This document shows positions 54,277-62,398 of a stretch of DNA of 64,000 nt, piece by piece. A program made the position numbers and the translations under genes. Origin of the DNA: Neobacillus sp. PS3-12 (GTDB taxonomy: Bacteria > Bacillota > Bacilli > Bacillales > Cytobacillaceae). Position 1 is the first letter of the stretch. Every line of letters starts with the position of its first letter. The stretch lies in the NCBI RefSeq assembly GCF_030915385.1, contig NZ_CP133268.1, forward strand, positions 4,810,001 to 4,874,000. Reading direction: 5' to 3'. The notes below the pieces were generated by a model, which had not been told where the DNA came from, made no database searches, and saw only the letters and a list, made by a program, of their open reading frames with translations.

Positions 54277-55455
54277 TTGAAAATAGGGATAGATAAGATT
54301 GGTTTTTATACACCGCATCTCTATGTTGATATGAATAAATTGGCTGATGCAAGGAAAGTAGAACCTGAAAAATTCATCATTGGGATTGGACAGGAAAAAA
54401 TGTCTGTTCCTCCAATTACACAGGATGCCGTCACGATGGCAGCTAACGCCGCATTGGAAATTTTGGAGGAATCCGATAGGGAAAAAATTGACTATGTCAT
54501 TTTTGCAACGGAGTCTGGAATTGATCATTCAAAGGCCGCAGCGATTTATGTTCATCGTTTATTGGGTATAAATCCAAATGCACGGTCCATAGAAGTAAAA
54601 GAGGCCTGTTATGGAGCTACCGCTGCCATCCACATCGCCAAAGGGCATATAGCACTAAATCCTGAAAGTAAAGTTTTAGTTCTTGGATCAGACATATCGA
54701 GATATGGTTTAAATACGTCTGGAGAAGTTACCCAAGGAGCGGGTGCTGTTGCGATATTAATGAGTGCGAATCCAAGGATTATCGCTATAGAGGATCCAAG
54801 TGCGTATCATACAGAAGATGTCATGGACTTTTGGCGACCGTTATACTCTAATGTAGCTTTTGTCCAAGGCAAGTATTCTGTTGAACTATACATTTCCTTT
54901 TTCCAGAATGTTTGGGAACAGTATAAGAAAAAAACAGGCCTGGAATTAAAAGACTTTGAATCATTTTGTTTCCATTTACCCTATACGAGGTTAGGCTTAA
55001 AAGCGTTAAAAACAGTAATTGATGAGGGAGCGGAAGAAGAACAGGAAAGGCTGCTGGCCAACTTTGAATTAAGCAGGAGCTATAACAAGGTTGTTGGCAA
55101 TATTTATACTGGTTCCTTGTATTTGAGTTTGCTATCCCTGCTTGAATTAAATACAGACATTAAAGCAGGGGCAAGAATTGGTCTATTCAGCTATGGTTCG
55201 GGGGCGGTTGGAGAGTTCTTTTCCGGCATTGTAGAGCCTGATTATCGGGATTTTTTATACGTTGAAAGACATGGAAAATTATTGTCGAGTCGCAGAGAAG
55301 TTTGTATTTCCGAATACGAAGAAATTTTTCAGGAAACTTCCCTCGCTGATATATCAGGTAAAAAGTTCCCAATTGAAAAAGATCCAGCGGTAATTTGTCT
55401 GGCTGGGGTAAAAGATCACATGCGAGAATATGTATATAAGTGTAATGAGATTTAA
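54277..55455 (+). CDS. mvaS: Hydroxymethylglutaryl-CoA synthase
   Basis: Condenses acetoacetyl-CoA and acetyl-CoA to HMG-CoA, first committed step of the mevalonate route; 392 residues. The nucleophilic cysteine is C111 in V-K-E-A-C-Y-G-A-T; the general base lies in A-T-E-S-G-I-D, and the conserved histidine in F-C-F-H-L-P-Y-T. The start is a TTG with AAAGGTG eight bases upstream. It converges on mvaA, which is on the opposite strand. The later mevalonate genes are not in this window, and most Bacillus make isoprenoids by the MEP route, so the purpose of this pair is open. Confidence 0.93.
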   Translation: MKIGIDKIGFYTPHLYVDMNKLADARKVEPEKFIIGIGQEKMSVPPITQDAVTMAANAALEILEESDREKIDYVIFATESGIDHSKAAAIYVHRLLGINPNARSIEVKEACYGATAAIHIAKGHIALNPESKVLVLGSDISRYGLNTSGEVTQGAGAVAILMSANPRIIAIEDPSAYHTEDVMDFWRPLYSNVAFVQGKYSVELYISFFQNVWEQYKKKTGLELKDFESFCFHLPYTRLGLKALKTVIDEGAEEEQERLLANFELSRSYNKVVGNIYTGSLYLSLLSLLELNTDIKAGARIGLFSYGSGAVGEFFSGIVEPDYRDFLYVERHGKLLSSRREVCISEYEEIFQETSLADISGKKFPIEKDPAVICLAGVKDHMREYVYKCNEI

Positions 55456-55460
55456 AAAGT

Positions 55461-55489
55461 GAGGCTGACTCAGGAAAATTGAGTCAGCC
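55461..55489. terminator. Bidirectional terminator between mvaS and mvaA
   Basis: AGGCTGACTCA (55461-55471) pairs with TGAGTCAGCCT, followed by a T-rich stretch. Both genes converge here. The stem shares the TGACTCA arm with the hairpin at 54060. Confidence 0.8.
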
Positions 55490-55550
55490 TTGTTGTTTTG
55501 TATAGTAGGAAGTATCCAACTATCACCTCAGCTATTTGGGTTAGATCAAT

Positions 55551-56848
55551 TTAAAATGGTTGTTTTTGTATTTGCATTAAAATTTCCTTTGCATTGGCAA
55601 AATCCATGTTTTTTCTTTGCTTTAATTGATCAGCGACGTAGTTGATTTCCTTACCTTTGGCTCCGGCACTTATGGCAAGAGCTTTGGCTTGAAGACCCAT
55701 ATGACCCTTTTGGATTCCTTCTGTGACAAGTGCCTTAAGGGCTGAAAAGTTTTGTCCCAGTCCGACTGAAACGATAATGGATTCCAGTTCTTTAGCATTT
55801 TGACACCCTAAAAGAAGTTTACTAAATTGGGCAGCAGGATGGATATTAATAGAACCTCCGACGGTGCCAATTGGTAAAGGAACAGTCAGACTGCCGATTA
55901 AATCTCCGTTTTTCGCTTTACTCCATGTTGATAGCGAACGGTATTGACCGGAACGCGAAGCATATGCATGGGCTCCGGCTTCAATTGCCCGCCAATCGTT
56001 TCCAGTGGCTAAAACAACCGAGTCAATCCCATTCATAATTCCTTTGTTATGGGTGACGGCTCTGTACGGGTCTACAATAGCAAGTTGACCAGCCTCAACG
56101 ATTCGGTCACGCACTTCTTCCCCGAGTAGTTCCCTTTTTTCAATAAGGAAATCGGAATTTGGCAACTTGCAGTGGCCAAGCACTCTGTTGCGTAGTTGGA
56201 AAGAATACCCATTAGAGCGGTTCCATTTGTTAATTCCTCCAGGTAGGGTTTAATGGCTTCAACCATCGTGTCGATGATGTTCGCTCCCATTGCTTCCAAA
56301 GTTTCAATATGGAGATGGATGACTAAAAACGAAGGCGTCTCTAGAGCTTGATCAGCAGCAATGGGTCGTACCACAATTTCTTTTGCTCCACCGCCCCGTT
56401 TTACAATAGAGGGGTGTGCCTCATTTGCTTTTTGTAATATGGCCAGTTGGTGTTTCATTACTGTTTCTTGTGCATAGGTGAGATCTGGAATATCCTTTAA
56501 AGCAACTTGCCCAATCATTCTGCGATTTTGAATCGTTGTTTGAAAACCACCCGCTTGCTTTATAATTTTTGCTGCGGAGCTGGCAGCTGCAATAACTGAA
56601 GGTTCTTCGATGGCCATTGGGACAACGTATTCCTTTTGATCAATGAAAAAATTTAAAGCCACACCAAGCGGCAGTTCATATGTGGCAATTTGATTTTCAA
56701 TCATATGATCTGCAACCTCTGCCGGTAGTTGTAAACTATCTTTCAAGAGTACGGCATCCTCTTTGGTTATACATTTATTCAAAACTAATTCTTCAATTCT
56801 CTCAACCCGATTTTTTTCATAAAATTTTTTCAAATATTCTTTTGGCAT
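55551..56848 (-). pseudogene. mvaA: Class II HMG-CoA reductase, split by a one-base frameshift
   Basis: HMG-CoA reductase interconverts HMG-CoA and mevalonate. Class II motifs are present: E-N-Q-I-A-T-Y-E-L-P, L-E-A-M-G-A-N, N-K-G-I-M-N-G-I-D, T-V-G-G-S and a late H-M-G-L-Q-A-K-A-L. The first frame runs from 56848 to Q-I-P and then goes out of frame, ending at 56072. The second frame carries D-F-L-I-E-K-R-E-L-L-G-E-E-V onward to 55551. Adding one G at 56154-56155 (plus-strand view) restores 432 residues, the normal length. All catalytic regions are otherwise intact, so a sequencing error or a recent mutation are both possible. Confidence 0.88.
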
Positions 56849-57065
56849 TTTTTCTCCTCCCGTTTCGAACCATCGAAAATCCTGTAGATTAATCGTTATT
56901 TTAAGGGAAATAACTTTTAAAATATATGACCATGGTCAAGTAATGCCGTGAAATAATTTTTTATATAAAGAAGGGAATTACAAAGCTAAAAGTAGAGACC
57001 TTGTACTATGGTGATTAAAAGGAACCAAACGATTAAAAATAAGGTAATAAATAATAAACTATACA

Positions 57066-57111
57066 AAAAAGCCAGCTGTCCTTCAGAGCAAAAGTGAAAG
57101 CCAGCTGGCTC
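57066..57111 (-). terminator. Terminator of the MerR-family regulator gene
   Basis: Read on the minus strand, AGCCAGCTG pairs with CAGCTGGCT across a 24-base loop and is followed by six T residues. The 215 bases between it and mvaA hold no recognised feature. Confidence 0.7.
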
Positions 57112-57118
57112 ATGTTAA

Positions 57119-57529
57119 TTAAAAATTGGCTATTTTATTGTTTTTGTGAATTTCTTCCGTACCGGCTTCCAATGCCGTCTGGTAATATAAGCATTTATGC
57201 TCGATGACTTCCATTGTTTTTTTTAGCTCTGCCATCTGCGCTTCTACACTAGCTTTTCGTTCCAAAAACATGTCATATCTTTGTTGCAACGTGGAATCCC
57301 CCTCAGAACACCAATCAATGAAGGTTTTAATTTCTTTAATATGCATTCCAGTGGATTTCAGGCATTCAATTAATTTTAAAGCACTAATATCCGATTCTTT
57401 AAACAATCGCGTTCCGTTTTGTGCCCGTTCTACAAAAGGCATAAGTCCTTCCTTGTCGTAGTAATGCAAGGTATATATGGTAAGATTCAATTCTTTTGCA
57501 ACTTCGCTGATAGAATATGTCTTCATCAC
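57119..57529 (-). CDS. adhR: MerR-family regulator of the alcohol dehydrogenase (AdhR-like)
   Basis: A 136-residue MerR protein. The N-terminal winged helix reads Y-S-I-S-E-V-A-K-E-L-N-L-T-I-Y-T-L-H-Y-Y-D, followed by G-T-R-L-F and a dimerisation coiled coil. A cysteine in L-I-E-C-L-K (residue 56) sits where B. subtilis AdhR carries its conserved aldehyde-sensing cysteine. It is divergent from adhA, the AdhR target in B. subtilis, and two matching dyads lie between the genes. Activation of adhA by reactive aldehydes is the likely function. Confidence 0.88.
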   Translation of the reverse strand: MMKTYSISEVAKELNLTIYTLHYYDKEGLMPFVERAQNGTRLFKESDISALKLIECLKSTGMHIKEIKTFIDWCSEGDSTLQQRYDMFLERKASVEAQMAELKKTMEVIEHKCLYYQTALEAGTEEIHKNNKIANF

Positions 57530-57555
57530 TTATCTCCTATTCTTACTGATATAGA

Positions 57556-57580
57556 CTTCGAGTTAGCTCTAGGGCTCGAA
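57556..57580 (-). promoter_or_regulatory. Candidate AdhR site at the adhR promoter
   Basis: On the minus strand TTCGAG, a 19-base spacer and TCTATA enclose CCTAGAGCTAACTCG, which shares its left half (CCTAGAG-T/C-TAACT) with the operator at 57653-57670. Autoregulation is suggested; the -35 and -10 are weak. Confidence 0.45.
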
Positions 57581-57648
57581 GGGATTTTATCATGGTAGAT
57601 ACTGAATGTCAAAGTCAACTTTTAGGAAAAAGAATATTAACTAATCTC

Positions 57649-57679
57649 TTGACCTAGAGTTAACTATAGGGATTAACAT
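57649..57679 (+). promoter_or_regulatory. MerR-type promoter of adhA with 19-base spacer
   Basis: TTGACC (57649-57654) and TAACAT (57674-57679) are separated by 19 bases, the over-long spacing typical of MerR-activated promoters. Between them lies the near-perfect palindrome CCTAGAGTTAACTATAGG (57653-57670), of the same type as known AdhR sites. Confidence 0.75.
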
Positions 57680-57802
57680 AGGTTTTGCAAGAGAAAAAAG
57701 TAGGGATAGAAGTAAATGAAGGGGAGTTTTAACCTGAGGTCCTTATAAATACCCTGTACAAGCGTATTCTCTTGAAAAATATAAATTTTTGGAGGTTTCT
57801 TT

Positions 57803-58843
57803 ATGATAACTGCAAAAGCACGAGCTGTTGATGGTCCAGATAAATCCTTTCGAGCAGCTGAAATTAAACGACGCGATCTTGATTCGAATGATGTTCTAAT
57901 TGAAATTAAATATGCAGGCATATGCCATTCTGACATCCATACTGCTCACGGGGAATGGGGTCCCGTGAACTATCCACTCGTACCCGGACACGAAATTGCT
58001 GGTATTGTTACGGCTGTTGGTCCTCATGTTACCAAATACAAGATCGGTGACCGGGTTGGGGTCGGATGTATGGTTGACTCCTGTGGTGAATGTGAGAACT
58101 GCCGTAAAGGAGAAGAACAATACTGTCTAAACGGCAATATCCCTACCTACGCTGGCGTTGACAAATACGGCGAGCCTACTCAAGGTGGCTATTCTACACA
58201 CATCGTCGTAACGGAGGGCTTTGTAGTCAGAATACCTGATAACATTGAGCTTGATGCTGCAGCACCATTACTTTGCGCAGGTATTACGACATATTCTCCA
58301 CTAAACCATTGGGGAGCGGGTCCTGATAAGAAAGTAGCGGTGTTAGGTATGGGTGGTCTTGGTCATATGGCCGTTCAAATTGCACATGCCATGGGTGCAG
58401 ATGTTACTGTCCTGTCACAAACATTGAAGAAAAAAGAAGATGGTTTGCAACTTGGCGCAGACCATTACTATGCCACAAGTGACCCAGAAACATTCGTACA
58501 ACTTGCCGGAACCTTTGACTTAATTATTAACACGGTAAGTGCAAAGTTAGATCTTAATGCTTATTTGTCACTGCTTGCTTTGGATGGCACTCTGGTAAAT
58601 GTTGGTGCGCCCGCAGAGCCGCTGTCACTAAATGTGTTCTCTCTCATCGGTCATCGCCGTTCGTATGCAGGTTCAATGATCGGAGGCATCCGCGAGACTC
58701 AAGAGATGTTGGAGTTTTGTGCAGAACATAACATTGCTCCTATGATTGAAGTCATTTCGGCCGACCAAATCGATGAAGCCTACAAACGCGTATTAGCTTC
58801 GGATGTGAAGTATCGATTTGTGATTGACATCAGCACGATGTGA
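57803..58843 (+). CDS. adhA: Zinc-dependent NAD(P) alcohol dehydrogenase (AdhA/YahK-like)
   Basis: Medium-chain alcohol/aldehyde reductase of 346 residues. Catalytic zinc ligands are C and H in G-I-C-H-S-D-I-H and G-H-E-I-A-G; the structural zinc loop is C-G-E-C-E-N-C followed by Y-C. The nucleotide fold is G-M-G-G-L-G-H. The type fits the YahK/cinnamyl-alcohol-dehydrogenase-like group that reduces aldehydes with NADPH. Control by the divergent AdhR-like gene suggests a role in aldehyde detoxification. The ATG has a GGAGG site. Confidence 0.93.
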   Translation: MITAKARAVDGPDKSFRAAEIKRRDLDSNDVLIEIKYAGICHSDIHTAHGEWGPVNYPLVPGHEIAGIVTAVGPHVTKYKIGDRVGVGCMVDSCGECENCRKGEEQYCLNGNIPTYAGVDKYGEPTQGGYSTHIVVTEGFVVRIPDNIELDAAAPLLCAGITTYSPLNHWGAGPDKKVAVLGMGGLGHMAVQIAHAMGADVTVLSQTLKKKEDGLQLGADHYYATSDPETFVQLAGTFDLIINTVSAKLDLNAYLSLLALDGTLVNVGAPAEPLSLNVFSLIGHRRSYAGSMIGGIRETQEMLEFCAEHNIAPMIEVISADQIDEAYKRVLASDVKYRFVIDISTM

Positions 58844-58879
58844 GTTGCGAAAATAAAAACTTCTTATGCTAATTTCAAG

Positions 58880-58916
58880 GATGTCCCAAAGGCCTAGCTT
58901 TTGGGACATCCTTTTA
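58880..58916. terminator. Intrinsic terminator of adhA
   Basis: GGATGTCCCAAA (58880-58891) pairs with TTTGGGACATCC (58901-58912), followed by four T residues. Confidence 0.85.
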
Positions 58917-59027
58917 TCTTATATTATTATGAATGTGCTATTGTTTACCTAGCCATTTGGATTAAGCCATAGTCTAGCAATTCTTAATGAATTATTCATA
59001 TACTGGATATGATAGGATTCTAATATG

Positions 59028-59069
59028 TGTGAAATAAATCACAATTTTGAAATCTCACCCTGTTAAAAT
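59028..59069 (+). promoter_or_regulatory. FNR-activated promoter of the nitrite reductase gene
   Basis: TGTGAAATAAATCACA (59028-59043) is a perfect FNR box, TGTGA-N6-TCACA. A -10-like TAAAAT lies at 59064-59069. If transcription starts about seven bases after it, the box centre is near -41, the standard place for a class II FNR site replacing the -35. Anaerobic induction is predicted. Confidence 0.85.
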
Positions 59070-59114
59070 AGAAGTAAATCCAAGGAAAAGATTTTTTTAA
59101 TGGGGGAAAGATAT

Positions 59115-60164
59115 ATGAGCAGAAGGAAACTAGCGATCAGTCTAGCCGCTTGTTTAATCATATTAAGTTTGTTTTTCGTATTAAATTTAGCAGTAAACAA
59201 AACCAAAAATGTAAAAGCCAAATCAAATCTCACTTCTCAAGCAAATGAACCACAAAAAGGTGTTTACCAAAAACCTACCCCAATAAAAATTGCTCGTATT
59301 GGGGAACATGAATTGAATATAGAAATGACTGCTCAGATTACTAATATTGAAATTAATAAAGGTGAGAAATATCAAGCATGGACATTTAACGGACAAGCGC
59401 CGGGTCCTGCCATAGTCGTGAATCAAGGCGATACAATCCATTTCACTTTAAAAAATATAGACCCATCCATGCCGCACAGTATGGATATGCACGCTGTACA
59501 TGCTACACCATCAAAAGATTTCGTTGATGTTATGCCAAATAAAAGCGGCAGTTTCACTTATACTGCTGACAATCCGGGAGTGTTCATGTACCATTGTGGT
59601 ACAAATCCTGTTTTAATGCATATTGCAAATGGAATGCATGGGATGATTATTGTAAAACCAACAACTGGTTATCCAACTGATTCTCAAGTAGACCGTGAGT
59701 ATGTGGTGATTCAAAATGAATGGTATAAACAAAATAACTTTAATGATATGAAAAATAACAAACCAAAATATGTAGTTTTCTCGACAAAAGCTTTAAAAGA
59801 CGGGGATTTGAATACTAATGGAACAGTTGGTGCTTTAATTAACCACCCTCTTTTAGCCAAGGCAGGAGATCGAGTTAGATTTTATGTCTTAAATGTAGGT
59901 CCAAATGAAACAAGTAGTTTTCATGTCGTTGGTACACAATTTGATGATGTCTATTTAGATGGGAATCCTTTTAATCATTTAAAGGGAATGCAGACAGTTT
60001 TACTAGGCGCGAGCGGTAGTGCGGTTGTTGAATTTACTGTGAATGACAAGGGAAGCTACCCATTTGTAAACCACCAGTTTAATGATGCAACTAAAGGAGC
60101 AAGTGGTGTTCTTAAAGTAACAAAAGACGGAAATGATGATGGCAGTATGGTAATGACTCATTAA
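59115..60164 (+). CDS. nirK: Copper-containing nitrite reductase (Geobacillus NirK type)
   Basis: Two-cupredoxin enzyme reducing nitrite to nitric oxide, 349 residues, anchored by an N-terminal hydrophobic helix (about 8-29), acting outside the membrane. H-S-M-D-M-H gives a type 1 His, the catalytic Asp and a type 2 His. M-Y-H-C supplies a type 2 His and the type 1 Cys, and L-M-H-I-A-N-G-M the remaining type 1 His and Met. In the second domain S-S-F-H-V-V-G has the catalytic His and V-N-H-Q-F the last type 2 His. These match Geobacillus NirK. The ATG at 59115 follows GGGGGAAAG and is preferred to 59100. An FNR box precedes it. No nitric oxide reductase is nearby. Confidence 0.88.
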   Translation: MSRRKLAISLAACLIILSLFFVLNLAVNKTKNVKAKSNLTSQANEPQKGVYQKPTPIKIARIGEHELNIEMTAQITNIEINKGEKYQAWTFNGQAPGPAIVVNQGDTIHFTLKNIDPSMPHSMDMHAVHATPSKDFVDVMPNKSGSFTYTADNPGVFMYHCGTNPVLMHIANGMHGMIIVKPTTGYPTDSQVDREYVVIQNEWYKQNNFNDMKNNKPKYVVFSTKALKDGDLNTNGTVGALINHPLLAKAGDRVRFYVLNVGPNETSSFHVVGTQFDDVYLDGNPFNHLKGMQTVLLGASGSAVVEFTVNDKGSYPFVNHQFNDATKGASGVLKVTKDGNDDGSMVMTH

Positions 60165-60196
60165 TTTTGAATCATTGTAATAAAACAAATTGTGCA

Positions 60197-60242
60197 GTCA
60201 CCATAAAAAGACATTCACACCTATTTGTCTTTTTATGGTGAC
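60197..60242. terminator. Perfect 17-bp hairpin after nirK
   Basis: GTCACCATAAAAAGACA (60197-60213) pairs exactly with TGTCTTTTTATGGTGAC (60226-60242). The T run is inside the stem rather than after it; the hairpin sits between two convergent genes and can serve both. Confidence 0.75.
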
Positions 60243-60295
60243 TTGTACTTTCTACTGCCAAGCTGTTTTCGTACCTCTTATCTGCTAAAAGCAGT

Positions 60296-62125
60296 TTAAC
60301 TATTCTTATCTTGTAATGTATCTTTATCCTTTATAGATTGATACATATTGATGGCTAAATGAATATTAAATAATTGTTGACTATCATTCAAGTCCGTTAA
60401 AAGAATTTCCTCAATTCGCTTTAAACGATAGGTTAAGGTATTTGTGTGAATATGCAGGGCATCTGCCGTTTTCTTTATGTTTTGATTATGGTCTAAATAA
60501 CCAATTAGAGTGCTTAACAATTCACCTTTTCTAGATTGTTCGTATTCAATAAGAGAACCTAATACTTCCTGAATAAAATCGATCAATTCTTCCTTTGAAT
60601 TTTGCAAAATAAACCGCTGCACGCCAAGATCTGTATAACTGAGGACTCGATGATCAAAAAGATAGTTTTTGAGAAACTGTATGCACTTTGTCGCTTCTAC
60701 AAATGACTGATGGACAAAAGTAAGACCTTGCTTCATTCTTCCAATGCCAATCGATATGTCTATCTCTCTATATTTATTGTTAATCTGATGCTGTAAATTG
60801 TTTGCAAGTTCTTTTATTTCAGCAACATTATTGGATGAAGAAACTTTTGAATTCAGGGATAGAAGCGCAGCAATTTGATTATCAACCATTACTGCCATTC
60901 CTTGATAGTTCCTCCCCTGTAATGTCCTATTGGCCATATGGAGTAAATTCCTGATATCAGGAACGGCAAAAATCTTTTGCTCGTTTCCCTTCTTTTCTAA
61001 ATTAATAATAATGGCAACATAATGTCGGTTAGGTTCAAAGTTTAAATTTTTTGCTTGCTGAATGAGGGCTTCATCCATCTGTCCTGAAAAAAGCTTCGTC
61101 ACGAATTCTCCCCTCAAACGCTGCTGTGTTTCCAAAACGGCTTGCTCTTTTACCAATTCAAGTGAAATGACCGTACAAGCATGTTCAAGAGCAGCGATAT
61201 CCACTTCACTCATTTTTTGTTTAGAAAGGATCATTAGTCCGCCTAGAGACTTGAGTTTCGAACCTAGTGATAATACAACCAATTGATAATTAATATCATT
61301 TAATGTTATCTCGGAAACGGTACGTGAATTTTCTAGTCTTAGGATAATTTGTTTGGCATATTGATTGATATACTCAGTCATCTCATCAGAAAATGAGGAG
61401 TGGCAGGCAAAAGCCTTAAGTTCTCCAATTTCATCAAAGAGAAACAAATTCTCTCCAATGGTTTTATTGATAAAATTCATAATCGATTGAATTCCTTCTC
61501 CATTTACAACAAGATTAGCTAAGTTCCTATGTATTTCCATTGATTGGGAAAGCTTTTGAACCATTCTTTCCTTTTCAAAATAAAGGCTGGATTTTTCTAA
61601 CGCAATTGCTGCTTGGTGTCCAATTGCTTCCAATAGATGAATGTCCTCTTGTTTAAACTGCAAAGAATGTTCGAAGGAGTCCAATGTAATCATGCCAATA
61701 CATTTTCCCTCTTGTAAAATAGGTGAACTAATGACAGATGTAAAATGAAAACTGCTCGGAATCGACCGTTCCAATAAATCTCTGTTAAATGGAGTTAATG
61801 TAGACAGTGCCTGTTTAATTTCTACCTCATTTTGAAACATGAGACATTTTTTTGCAGCAAAAGATAACCCAGTCATCGATTCACCGCTAGCTAGTTTAAT
61901 TTGCCTAAAAATATGTGGATAAAATAATCCTTGGGCTGATTTTGCGATTAGTCGATTCTGGTCTTTGTCAAAAATCCATATAGATCCCCCACCTGCAGCT
62001 TCAACGACAGATATCGTTTCATTCATGATGGAATCAAAAATGGTATCAATATCTAATTTGGAATTGATCATGTTGGACACTTGGATTAAGGACTTTAGTT
62101 GCCGATGTGTTAATGTATCTTGCAT
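60296..62125 (-). CDS. GAF and PucR/CdaR-type transcriptional regulator
   Basis: Regulator of about 609 residues. An N-terminal GAF domain (about 10-190) contains V-V-E-A-A-G-G-G-S-I-W-I-F. A second sensor-like region and a diguanylate-cyclase-like central domain (I-G-I-G-R) follow. The C-terminus is a PucR-type helix-turn-helix, N-I-K-K-T-A-D-A-L-H-I-H-T-N-T-L-T-Y-R-L. Ligand unknown. It is divergent from an acyl-CoA dehydrogenase gene with a dyad between them, so it probably controls fatty- or branched-acid catabolism. The start is uncertain: AGAAAGG is followed by three in-frame ATGs (62134, 62131, 62125); the last has the best spacing. An upstream ATG at 62230 has no site. Confidence 0.82.
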   Translation of the reverse strand: MQDTLTHRQLKSLIQVSNMINSKLDIDTIFDSIMNETISVVEAAGGGSIWIFDKDQNRLIAKSAQGLFYPHIFRQIKLASGESMTGLSFAAKKCLMFQNEVEIKQALSTLTPFNRDLLERSIPSSFHFTSVISSPILQEGKCIGMITLDSFEHSLQFKQEDIHLLEAIGHQAAIALEKSSLYFEKERMVQKLSQSMEIHRNLANLVVNGEGIQSIMNFINKTIGENLFLFDEIGELKAFACHSSFSDEMTEYINQYAKQIILRLENSRTVSEITLNDINYQLVVLSLGSKLKSLGGLMILSKQKMSEVDIAALEHACTVISLELVKEQAVLETQQRLRGEFVTKLFSGQMDEALIQQAKNLNFEPNRHYVAIIINLEKKGNEQKIFAVPDIRNLLHMANRTLQGRNYQGMAVMVDNQIAALLSLNSKVSSSNNVAEIKELANNLQHQINNKYREIDISIGIGRMKQGLTFVHQSFVEATKCIQFLKNYLFDHRVLSYTDLGVQRFILQNSKEELIDFIQEVLGSLIEYEQSRKGELLSTLIGYLDHNQNIKKTADALHIHTNTLTYRLKRIEEILLTDLNDSQQLFNIHLAINMYQSIKDKDTLQDKNS

Positions 62126-62232
62126 ATTCATCATCCTTTCTCTAAGATTTTGTATTTGAATCCGCTTACACAATTTGTGTAAAACACACAAATTTTTTAT
62201 CAGAATATTCATAAAAATCAACATAGCCAAAA

Positions 62233-62247
62233 ATAACCGATCGTTAT
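62233..62247. promoter_or_regulatory. Candidate operator in the acyl-CoA dehydrogenase promoter region
   Basis: ATAACCGATCGTTAT is a 15-base near-palindrome about 108 bases after the regulator's start and 150 before the dehydrogenase gene. A TetR-type or PucR-type binding site is possible; no consensus can be assigned. Confidence 0.35.
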
Positions 62248-62398
62248 ATTCTTATTATATGAAAATTATGAAATTAAAGAAAGGAGGAGAGCACCTAAAG
62301 GTTTTGTTAAGGTTTCGCCATTATTCAGCAAAAAAAGTAAATGCAAGGCGGTTTTTTGTCGAAAACAGTCAGAATATTCAGAAAGGTGTTGCGGATAA

